From positions 1 through 23,449 of the forward strand of contig FR891971.1 in the NCBI GenBank assembly GCA_000434235.1: DNA of 23,449 nucleotides. The letters are read 5' to 3'. The position numbers and the translations under genes were made by a program. The notes under the pieces are model-generated. The model was given only the letters and a program-made list of their open reading frames with translations, was not told the DNA's origin and made no database searches. The DNA comes from Alistipes sp. CAG:268. Its GTDB lineage: Bacteria; Bacteroidota; Bacteroidia; Bacteroidales; Rikenellaceae. The number at the start of each line of letters is the position of its first letter. The stretch's first letter is position 1. Of this stretch, positions 17,844 to 23,449 are shown piece after piece.

Positions 17844-18689
17844 TCAGATTTTCGGATTGGGACATTCGGCATATTCGCCGAGGATGCGGAAGCCGCTCGT
17901 CAGCGGGCGTACGGCCTCGACGGCCTGGTGGAAACGCTCCGGATCGGCGAATGTGACATCGACGTAGAAGCGGTATTCCCACTCGCGGCCGACGATCGGC
18001 AGCGACTGGATTTTCGTGAGGTTGATGTCGTAGAACGAGAGGACGGTGAGCGCCTTCGAGAGGCTTCCCTGGGTGTGGGGCAGAGTGAAGAGCAGCGAGG
18101 CCTTGTCGGTCCGCTCGGGGTGGACGAACTCTGCGACGCGGCTCTCGTTGGCCAACAGCAGGAAGCGCGTGAAGTTGTGGCGGTTGGTCTCGATGCCGCG
18201 CTCGAGGATCTCGAGCCCGTAGCTTTCGGCGGCCTCGGCTCCGCAGATGGCGGCCGTGCCGGAGAGCCCCTCCCGGGCGATCTCCCGGGCGCTCCCGGCC
18301 GTATCGTCGCGCTCAACTGCCTTCATTTCGGGATGGGCCTTCAGAAATTCGCCGCACTGCATCAGGGCGATCGGATGCGAGTGGACCTCGCGGATCTCCC
18401 CGATCCGCTGTCCGGGCAGGGCTGCAAGGACGTGCGAGATCCGGAGCTTCTGCTCGCCGATGATACGGGCGCTGCTCAGCCGCAGCAGTTCGTGGTTCGG
18501 AAGCAGGCTGCCTGCGATCGTGTTTTCGATGGCTGCGATGCCCAGCAGGTCCCGGTCGGTCTCCATGCGGGCGAACAGCTCGTCGAAACTCGGGCAGGGG
18601 AGGGTATCGATCCGCTCTCCGTCGAAGAAATTGCGGGCGGCCGTGTCGTGGAAACATCCGGCGATGCCCTGTATGGCGATTCGTTTCAT
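17844..18689 (-). CDS. pheA: Prephenate dehydratase with C-terminal ACT domain
   Basis: The 281-residue monofunctional dehydratase has IENTIAGSL (54-62), DDTAGSA (128-134) and the catalytic TRF (T174-R175-F176 in HNFTRFLLL). The C-terminal ACT domain starts near residue 196: SLLFTLPHTQGSLSKAL keeps the GALxxxL-like motif, but the usual ESRP motif is IQSLP (227-231). It converts prephenate to phenylpyruvate for phenylalanine synthesis. The product of the next gene supplies prephenate, so the two genes form a branch-specific pair. Upstream lie a Phe/Tyr-rich leader peptide and an intrinsic terminator, so expression is probably set by attenuation. No tyrA or aromatic aminotransferase accompanies it in this window. 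Confidence 0.95.
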   Translation of the reverse strand: MKRIAIQGIAGCFHDTAARNFFDGERIDTLPCPSFDELFARMETDRDLLGIAAIENTIAGSLLPNHELLRLSSARIIGEQKLRISHVLAALPGQRIGEIREVHSHPIALMQCGEFLKAHPEMKAVERDDTAGSAREIAREGLSGTAAICGAEAAESYGLEILERGIETNRHNFTRFLLLANESRVAEFVHPERTDKASLLFTLPHTQGSLSKALTVLSFYDINLTKIQSLPIVGREWEYRFYVDVTFADPERFHQAVEAVRPLTSGFRILGEYAECPNPKI

Positions 18690-18705
18690 CCTGCGTTCGG
18701 TGTGT

Positions 18706-18744
18706 AAAAAAGGAAATCCCGCTCTCCAAAGAGCGGGATTTCCT
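18706..18744 (-). terminator. Attenuator terminator in the pheA leader
   Basis: On the minus strand AGGAAATCCCGCTC pairs with GAGCGGGATTTCCT around the loop TTTGGA, a perfect 14-bp stem, followed by a run of T (18706-18710). It stands between the leader ORF and the pheA start at 18689, so it would stop transcription before pheA. The segment ATCCCGCT of its 5' arm (18732-18739) is perfectly complementary to AGCGGGAT inside the leader ORF (18792-18799). That gives an alternative, antiterminating pairing. Confidence 0.88.
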
Positions 18745-18778
18745 CATGCTTGTCAATTCTATTTTTCACTACATCCGT

Positions 18779-18859
18779 TTATGCGCATGCGATCCCGCTT
18801 TTTCTCTTGCCGTAAAAGAAAAAGAAATAAAAATAGGATGCAAAGCCGTGTAAACGCAT
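18779..18859 (-). CDS. Phe/Tyr-rich leader peptide of the pheA attenuator (pheL-like)
   Basis: A 26-codon ORF begins with ATG at 18859 and ends with TAA at 18779. Its middle reads FASYFYFFFFYGKRKSG, with six Phe and three Tyr, nine aromatic residues in eleven positions (6-16). The tail is IACA. Nothing in it suggests a folded protein; the composition and position fit a regulatory leader peptide. The ORF starts about 20 nt after the predicted transcription start and ends 35 nt before the terminator stem. The AGCGGGAT codons (Lys-Ser-Gly-Ile) that can pair with the terminator arm begin 15 nt after the last Phe codon. A ribosome stalled in the Phe/Tyr run would leave them free, while one reaching the stop codon would approach or cover them. 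Too short for usual gene callers. Confidence 0.85.
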   Translation of the reverse strand: MRLHGFASYFYFFFFYGKRKSGIACA

Positions 18860-18883
18860 GACATGTGTTGTCTTAGTCGGGGA

Positions 18884-18914
18884 CAAATATAGTGAAATAT
18901 TTTGATAATCCAAA
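18884..18914 (-). promoter_or_regulatory. Canonical Bacteroidota promoter of the pheL-pheA-DAHPS/CM operon
   Basis: On the minus strand TTTG (18911-18914) is followed by exactly 19 nt and TATATTTG (18884-18891). This matches the -33 TTTG and -7 TAnnTTTG consensus with standard spacing. It is the only promoter in the window where both halves are clear. It lies just after the stop codon of the upstream kinase-like gene and about 25 nt before the leader ORF. Confidence 0.82.
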
Positions 18915-18929
18915 CGCGGCGGCCGATTT

Positions 18930-19697
18930 TTAAACGGATGCAGGTTTTTTTCTGCGCAGGAAGCGTTTCTTGAGGGCCCGTTGCCGACCGAATGCCAGGC
19001 GGAAGAAGATGCCGCGCAGCAGCGTGTCGTCGATATTCCAGCCGCGGATCTCGGCATAACGGTCCAGGATGTAGAGGAAGGCTGGGGCCGGACAGGAGAG
19101 CCGGCGCAGGTTGATCATGCACTGGCGCGGGGTGAGCGGCCTGTCGAGGAACCGCATGCGGTTGATGTCGATGAGCTCGAATCGCCATTGTCCCTCCTCG
19201 GGGCTGTATCCGCAGAGGATGTTCCCCTGGTTGAAGTCGCGGTGGTCGATCCCCTTCTCGTGGAGTTCCGCGACGAAGCGGGCGAAGGCGTCGAGAACCG
19301 GCCGGCTCGCGGTGTCGGGGAAGCGGGCTGCGAACTCCGACAACGGTTTGAGGTCGGAGTAGCGGGAGACGTAAAAACTGTCTGTCAGACGCCCCTTTCG
19401 GCGGTATTCACTCCAGGCAACCGGCTGCGGCGTCCCGATGCCGAGGCTGATGAGCCGTACGGCGTGTTCGAAGGAGCGCCGAGCCTTGCTGCGGCGTATG
19501 TGTGCATAGAGTATTCCCTGCAGGGCTCCGGGTTGTCTGAATCGTTTGGCAGCCAGCAGTTCGCCCTCCTGGGCGAGCAGTCGGATCGTATTGCGCCCGG
19601 CGTGCAGCACCGTCCCTTCGCCCCGCTCGAACAGGGTGGGGTGTTTTTTTACGAATTCGTGCAGCCCTTTGTGGCTCGGATCAAGATGCAGACGCAT
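18930..19697 (-). CDS. Lipopolysaccharide kinase-like protein (Kdo/WaaP/InaA family)
   Basis: The 255-residue cytoplasmic protein has a small protein-kinase-like fold. K51 in LAAKRF is the probable ATP lysine, RRSFEHA (73-79) the probable C-helix, HRDFNQGNIL (152-161) the catalytic loop with D154 and N159, and DINRMRF with D177 the metal-binding Asp. This matches the lipopolysaccharide core kinases (Kdo kinase KdkA, WaaP), which phosphorylate Kdo or heptose on the inner face of the membrane. In Bacteroidota, with a single phosphorylated Kdo, a Kdo kinase is plausible, but the acceptor cannot be read from sequence. The C-terminus is very basic (RQRALKKRFLRRKK), fitting membrane association. 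It has its own -7 element and no obvious partner gene. Confidence 0.85.
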   Translation of the reverse strand: MRLHLDPSHKGLHEFVKKHPTLFERGEGTVLHAGRNTIRLLAQEGELLAAKRFRQPGALQGILYAHIRRSKARRSFEHAVRLISLGIGTPQPVAWSEYRRKGRLTDSFYVSRYSDLKPLSEFAARFPDTASRPVLDAFARFVAELHEKGIDHRDFNQGNILCGYSPEEGQWRFELIDINRMRFLDRPLTPRQCMINLRRLSCPAPAFLYILDRYAEIRGWNIDDTLLRGIFFRLAFGRQRALKKRFLRRKKPASV

Positions 19698-19719
19698 GGC
19701 GGATTGTTTGTTTCGGGTG

Positions 19720-19727
19720 CAAAGTTA
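19720..19727 (-). promoter_or_regulatory. -7 element (TAACTTTG) for the LPS kinase-like gene
   Basis: TAACTTTG on the minus strand matches TAnnTTTG and lies 22 nt before the ATG at 19697. No TTTG is present at the -33 spacing. Confidence 0.5.
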
Positions 19728-19804
19728 CGGCGGAATACCTCCCGTGCGCTGTTCAATAAGGCGCTGTAGTTGCCCTTTCGGACGAAAAGCATTCAGGAGC
19801 AGCA

Positions 19805-19838
19805 AAAAGGGATTACGGAAAAGTCCGTAATCCCTTTT
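19805..19838 (-). terminator. Intrinsic terminator of the S8 protease-DUF1573-lipoprotein operon
   Basis: A perfect 15-bp stem (AAAAGGGATTACGGA / TCCGTAATCCCTTTT) has a 4-nt loop. On the minus strand it continues into a T-run (CCCTTTTTGC). It lies 44 nt after the stop of the last operon gene and before the -7 element of the kinase-like gene, so it separates the two units. Confidence 0.88.
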
Positions 19839-19882
19839 CTGCGGATATCCGTCGCCGGCGGCCGGCGGCGTACTCGCGGCAG

Positions 19883-20356
19883 CTACTCCTCCCCGCTGCC
19901 CGAGTCTCCGGTCACTTCGTCGGGGATCGACTCGCAGCGAACGTAGAGCGAGACGTCCTCGGGGTTGTCCTTGGCTGTCCAGACCATCGAGTCGGCATCG
20001 AGGTCCGTGACGATGTACTGGTGGTTCCAGTCGCCCATGCCGTAGTCGTACTGGCCCATGATGATCGAACCCAGCGCCTCGTCGGTCGTGATGGCGAAGC
20101 GGCCCGTGAGTTCGCGCGGGAGGGCGCTGTCCAGATTCTGGTACATCGAGAAGAGCTGGTCCTTGCGGGTGAGTTCGATGTAGACGAAGCTGCCCTCGGC
20201 CAGCGGAGCACCCTGCCATTCGGCGAGTTGCCACGTGCCGGAGAGGTTGTGGGGCGTGACCTCCAGTCCGGGATCAACGTACGATTTGTCGTCGTCGCAG
20301 GCGCACATCGTGATGGCTGCCAGCGAGAGAACGGCGAATTTCAGGAATTTTTTCAT
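19883..20356 (-). CDS. Small lipocalin-like lipoprotein
   Basis: The 157-residue lipoprotein has signal peptide MKKFLKFAVLSLAAITMCAC, with C20 as the likely lipidated residue, followed at once by DDDK. Acidic residues right after the lipidated Cys resemble the Bacteroidota surface-export signal, so it is probably exposed on the outer surface (inference). The mature part begins NLSGTWQLAEWQGAPL, a lipocalin-like first strand with the G-x-W pattern. It continues with VYIELTRKDQLFSMYQ and GSIIMGQYDYGMGDWNHQYIV, consistent with a small beta-barrel. The C-terminus is acidic (TGDSGSGEE). Ligand and role are unknown. It is the last gene before the terminator, 38 nt after the DUF1573 gene. Confidence 0.82.
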   Translation of the reverse strand: MKKFLKFAVLSLAAITMCACDDDKSYVDPGLEVTPHNLSGTWQLAEWQGAPLAEGSFVYIELTRKDQLFSMYQNLDSALPRELTGRFAITTDEALGSIIMGQYDYGMGDWNHQYIVTDLDADSMVWTAKDNPEDVSLYVRCESIPDEVTGDSGSGEE

Positions 20357-20394
20357 GGTATTCTCGTTTTGTTTTTTGTCAAATCAGTATTCCG

Positions 20395-21204
20395 TCAGCG
20401 GCCTGTTCCGATCAGGATGCGTACCGTGCTCTGGCTTGGCGGGAGATCCAGCCCCTGCAGGATGACGGGCACCTGGTCGGGAAGCCGTTCCGGGGCCAGT
20501 TCGGGCCGGAAGCGGAAGACCAGGTCGCAGGTCCGACCCGGAGGTGTTGTCTCGGGGTCGCATTCGAACCGGATGTAGGGAGGCAGCAACAGTGTGTCGG
20601 CCGTGATGTGCAGGGGCGTCTGTCCCGCATTGAGGCACTCGATGCGTTCGGTCTGTATCTGCGTTCCGGCGATCCGTATGCTCCGCTGCTTGAGCAGCAG
20701 GGTATTCATTGCGTAGGGATAGTCGGCCGTCGGCAGCGTGGAGGGCGTAACCTGTCCCGTCAGTTCCAGGATCGCCGTCGGCAGCTTGTCTGACAGTTGC
20801 GTGAAGACGAAGATCCGGCGGTGAAAACTTCCCGGATGACGCTTCGGATGGTAGGTAACCTTCAGCGTCCCCTCCTCGCCCGGCAGGACCGGGCGTCGTT
20901 CGTAGTCGGGCCGTGCGCATCCGCAGGTCGTCTCCACGCGGGTGATCACCAGCGGCTTGTCGCCCGTGTTCTCCCACCGGAACGTACTTTCGATGGGAGC
21001 GTCGTCCTCGTTGATCCGTCCGATGTCGATGTGCGTCGTCTCGAAGCGCATGACCTCATCGCCCCGTTCCGCTTTCGGCGGGTTGGCAATGCTGTCGCGG
21101 AGCGATTGCGGGATCGGCGGCACCTGCGCCCGGAGCTGTGCGGGGCCGAAGGCCGCGCACAGCGCTCCGAGGCAGAGCATCATTATTTTTCCGCTGCGGT
21201 TCAT
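20395..21204 (-). CDS. DUF1573 domain secreted protein
   Basis: The 269-residue protein has a cleavable signal peptide (probable cut after AQLRA, about residue 26). A DUF1573 immunoglobulin-like domain follows: RFETTHIDIGRINEDDAPIESTFRWENTGDKPLVI, then the hallmark TTCGCARPDY, then PVLPGEEGTLKVTY. A second beta-sandwich-like half follows from about residue 150. Function of the family is unknown; it is common in Bacteroidota secreted proteins. The start at 21204 is the ATG directly before the signal peptide; the frame is open further upstream but that part overlaps the S8 gene. It begins 4 nt after the S8 protease stop, so the two are tightly coupled. Confidence 0.88.
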   Translation of the reverse strand: MNRSGKIMMLCLGALCAAFGPAQLRAQVPPIPQSLRDSIANPPKAERGDEVMRFETTHIDIGRINEDDAPIESTFRWENTGDKPLVITRVETTCGCARPDYERRPVLPGEEGTLKVTYHPKRHPGSFHRRIFVFTQLSDKLPTAILELTGQVTPSTLPTADYPYAMNTLLLKQRSIRIAGTQIQTERIECLNAGQTPLHITADTLLLPPYIRFECDPETTPPGRTCDLVFRFRPELAPERLPDQVPVILQGLDLPPSQSTVRILIGTGR

Positions 21205-21208
21205 TCCG

Positions 21209-23269
21209 TTACAACCAGCCGCTGCCGCTTGCCGACTTGCGGACCGTGATGTTGAAGTTGTGGGTCGTACCGTCGCTGGCTGCGATCGAGGCCTTCGTAG
21301 AGCCCTCTTTGAGTCCCGAGAAGATGATTTTCGCACCCTCCGTGCGGCTCGTGGCGACCGCCTGGTTCTCGATGGACACGGTGTAGGTGAGCGACTCGCC
21401 GTTGAGGAAGAAGGTTGCCGGAAGGGTCGTCACCTCGCCGTCGAGCGGGATGTAGAGGTTCGGGAACCGCATCGGCGTGCCGTTCTGTGCGATGGCATCG
21501 AGCAGCCGCTTGGCATTGACCTGGCCGACGCCCATTTGGCCCGTATAGTTCGACAGCATCATCTGCGTCGGGTTGGTGTAGCCCAGGTCGTAGGCGTAGC
21601 GGTAGTAGAACTTCGTGCCCTGAATGTACTCGTCGATCGGGGTTGCCGTTTCGTAGAGCAGTTTCTTGAACTCGTCGGCCGTGAAGTGGCGGCGCTGCTG
21701 TGCCGCATAGGAGAGACCCAGCGCGACGACACCCGAAACGTGCGGGCAGGCCATCGACGTTCCCTCCATGTATCCGAAGCCGGTTTCGCTGACGTTGTAG
21801 GGCAGCGTCGAGAAGACACAGCCCGCCTCGCCGCGCAGGGCGCCTTCACCGTAGTCCCAGTAGTAGTCGCGGTCGCCGCCCGGTGCGGAGATGTTTGTGC
21901 CGGGGCCGTAGTTGGTGTAGGTCGCCGGCGTGAAATCGGCTGCCGTGGCGGCTACCGACACGCACATGCTGGCAGCGCCGGGGAATCCGGCCGAGTTGGC
22001 GTATTCGTTGCCCGAGGCGAAGACCGCGATGCCGCCGTCGATCGGGCCGTTGGGCGATCCGGCATTGTGGGTGAAGTAGTCGAGCGCGTCCTTTTCCAGC
22101 GGGGCGAGCGTCTCCCACTGCTCCTCGTCGGCGTAGCCGGGCGTTCCCCACTCGTAGCTGTTGGCCGTTCCCGAGGTGTAGCCCCAGCTGCACTGCAGGA
22201 TAACCGCGCCGTTGTCGGCCGCATACTTGATGGCCTTGACCGACGACATGGAGTTTCCTCCGGCATTGCCCGCGAAGATCTGGCACGACATGATCTTTAC
22301 ACCCGGTTTGTCGGGCGTGCCGCCCGCGATCGAGCCGATGCCGCCGTTGTCGTTCTGTGCGGCGATCACGCCGGCCACGTGCGTACCGTGGCCCGTGTCG
22401 TTCAGGTCGTCCCACGTGATAATGCCCGTGTTGGTCACGAAGTTGAATCCGTGGATGTCTCCGGCATATCCGTTGCCGTCGTTGTCCTTCTTCGAACCGT
22501 CGATCTCATCCTCGTTTGTCCAGATGTTGTCGCGAAGCTCGGGGTGAGTCTGGCAGACGCCCTCGTCGAGCACGGCAACGATGATCGAAGGATCGCCCGT
22601 CGAGAGTTTCCATGCTTCTTCGCACTGCACATCGGCTCCGACGACGCTCCGCGACACCTCGCAGGCTTCGGTGCCGGTGAACAGGTCGCCGCGGTTGATC
22701 AGGTTCCACTGCTTGACCATCAGCTCGTCGTTGAACGGATACTCGCCCTGCGTGGCACGCGTCTGCCGCTTGATGGCCTCGAGGGTCTCGCGCGTCAGGG
22801 GCATGGCCTTGCGGGTGGGGTCGTACGAGCGTTTGATCTGACGGTTCGGGGTGGCGTACTGCACCTCGCCCAGCGGCGCGAGTCGTTCGATCACCTGCTC
22901 GACGGTGTAGTCCTCGTTGAAGCGGACCACGTACCACAGGTTCAGTCCGGCCTCGCGGGTCCGCTCCTCGGTGCGTTCGTCCACCGGGAAGACCCGTTCG
23001 ATCTCGTAACCGCCCACCAGGTCGAGCACCTCATCGACGGAGAGGATGCCCGAGCGGGTGGCCGGCGCCCCCGATCGGGTCTTGACGACCGTCTGATCGA
23101 GGATGTCGCTCACGTAGCTCTTGAATTTCACGAGCACCTCGCCCGATACGGGTTTCACCTCCTCCGAGCCTTCGGGTTCGGTCGTGCCGGGCGTAGGCAG
23201 TTCTTCGTTCGTGCAGGCACCGAAGGCGAGCAGCGCTGCGGTGCAGATGCCGTATATGGTTTTTTTCAT
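21209..23269 (-). CDS. Subtilisin-like (S8) serine protease lipoprotein
   Basis: The 686-residue lipoprotein has signal peptide MKKTIYGICTAALLAFGAC (C19) followed by TNEELP, so probably anchored at the outer membrane. Its lipobox is weak (Phe at -3). Residues 40-145 look like an inhibitor-I9-like prodomain (VLVKFK...WYVVRF...VQYATPN). A complete subtilisin domain follows: VAVLDEGV (D235), HGTHVAG (H294), FASGNEY (oxyanion N421) and GTSMACPHVSG (S505). The last 90 or so residues form a beta-rich Ig-like tail. All catalytic residues are present, so it is expected to be active. It sits between a truncated upstream gene (42 nt gap) and a DUF1573 gene (4 nt gap) in one leftward operon. Confidence 0.95.
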   Translation of the reverse strand: MKKTIYGICTAALLAFGACTNEELPTPGTTEPEGSEEVKPVSGEVLVKFKSYVSDILDQTVVKTRSGAPATRSGILSVDEVLDLVGGYEIERVFPVDERTEERTREAGLNLWYVVRFNEDYTVEQVIERLAPLGEVQYATPNRQIKRSYDPTRKAMPLTRETLEAIKRQTRATQGEYPFNDELMVKQWNLINRGDLFTGTEACEVSRSVVGADVQCEEAWKLSTGDPSIIVAVLDEGVCQTHPELRDNIWTNEDEIDGSKKDNDGNGYAGDIHGFNFVTNTGIITWDDLNDTGHGTHVAGVIAAQNDNGGIGSIAGGTPDKPGVKIMSCQIFAGNAGGNSMSSVKAIKYAADNGAVILQCSWGYTSGTANSYEWGTPGYADEEQWETLAPLEKDALDYFTHNAGSPNGPIDGGIAVFASGNEYANSAGFPGAASMCVSVAATAADFTPATYTNYGPGTNISAPGGDRDYYWDYGEGALRGEAGCVFSTLPYNVSETGFGYMEGTSMACPHVSGVVALGLSYAAQQRRHFTADEFKKLLYETATPIDEYIQGTKFYYRYAYDLGYTNPTQMMLSNYTGQMGVGQVNAKRLLDAIAQNGTPMRFPNLYIPLDGEVTTLPATFFLNGESLTYTVSIENQAVATSRTEGAKIIFSGLKEGSTKASIAASDGTTHNFNITVRKSASGSGWL

Positions 23270-23311
23270 ATCCTAATCGTACTGTGTTAAGCGTTCGGAA
23301 ATTCCGCTCCG

Positions 23312-23449
23312 TTACTGTTTGTTCGGATCGAGATATTTCTTCCCTTCGTAGAATTTGTAATAGTCGTCCAGGTTGATCGGCTCGTTGGAGAATCCGGCCG
23401 TCTTGCCGTCCTTGTCCTTGCCTTCCTGCGAGAAGACCAGCGTGTAGGG
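23312..23449 (-). CDS. C-terminal fragment of an unrecognised protein (N-terminus outside window)
   Basis: Only the last 45 codons are visible, ending at TAA (23312-23314). The fragment begins PYTLVFSQEGKD, contains GFSNEPINLDDYYKFYEG, and ends KKYLDPNKQ. It is charged and soluble-looking, without a membrane segment. I do not recognise the family. It runs in the same direction as the S8 protease gene, 42 nt upstream of it, with no promoter or terminator between, so it is probably the preceding gene of the same operon. Confidence 0.6.
   Translation of the reverse strand, partial: PYTLVFSQEGKDKDGKTAGFSNEPINLDDYYKFYEGKKYLDPNKQ

Noticed and set aside
19849..19874. GC-rich palindromic stretch (CGCCGGCGGCCGGCGGCG)
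   Set aside because: It can fold, but it lacks a U-tract and the nearby 15-bp stem is the obvious terminator; probably compositional.
20942..23290. Long plus-strand open frame (782 codons) opposite the S8 protease
   Set aside because: Same cause: the opposite strand encodes a protease with all catalytic motifs, while this frame shows no recognisable motif.

Overview
The window looks like chromosomal DNA of a high-GC member of the Bacteroidota, most likely Alistipes or another Rikenellaceae genus. That placement is inference from four things: the N-succinylornithine-type transcarbamylase, the DAHP synthase-chorismate mutase fusion, DUF4837 and other Bacteroidota-type lipoproteins, and repeated TAnnTTTG -7 promoter elements with A-rich start regions in place of Shine-Dalgarno sites. 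Coding density is high and almost everything is on the minus strand. No tRNA, rRNA, insertion sequence, phage gene or CRISPR array was seen, and no stretch over 300 bases lacks a gene.

Layout, left to right. (1) 1-3967, minus: a DUF4837 lipoprotein, a cardiolipin synthase and a truncated lipoprotein with a possible clan CD-like His/Cys pair, read as one leftward unit. (2) 4125-5428, plus: a small polysaccharide deacetylase and elongation factor P, closed by a strong bidirectional terminator. (3) 5523-16002, minus: a RelA/SpoT protein with a degenerate hydrolase site, then a GNAT acyltransferase and argG-argC-argD-argF'-argB-argE-argH. This is a near-complete arginine pathway of the Bacteroides succinylated type, with three ATGA overlaps and one 32-nt overlap. 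(4) 16085-16741, plus: a hemolysin III/PAQR-type membrane protein whose promoter overlaps that of rel. (5) 16735-18859, minus: prephenate dehydratase and DAHP synthase-chorismate mutase, preceded by a 26-codon leader ORF rich in Phe and Tyr codons and a terminator hairpin. (6) 18930-19697, minus: a lipopolysaccharide-kinase-like protein. (7) 19883-23449, minus: an envelope operon of a truncated unknown gene, an S8 protease lipoprotein, a DUF1573 protein and a small lipocalin-like lipoprotein, closed by a terminator.

The most striking element is the pheA leader at 18690-18914. It has a canonical TTTG-N19-TATATTTG promoter, a peptide with the run FASYFYFFFFY, a 14-bp terminator stem with a U-tract, and an 8-nt segment inside the leader ORF that perfectly complements the 5' arm of the terminator. 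This is the complete anatomy of ribosome-mediated transcription attenuation sensing Phe/Tyr charging.

Two other points deserve attention. The transcarbamylase has Ala at position 90, where (from memory) the Bacteroides succinylornithine enzyme has its specificity-setting Pro. The RSH protein at the head of the arginine cluster lacks three HD-domain residues normally needed for ppGpp hydrolysis.
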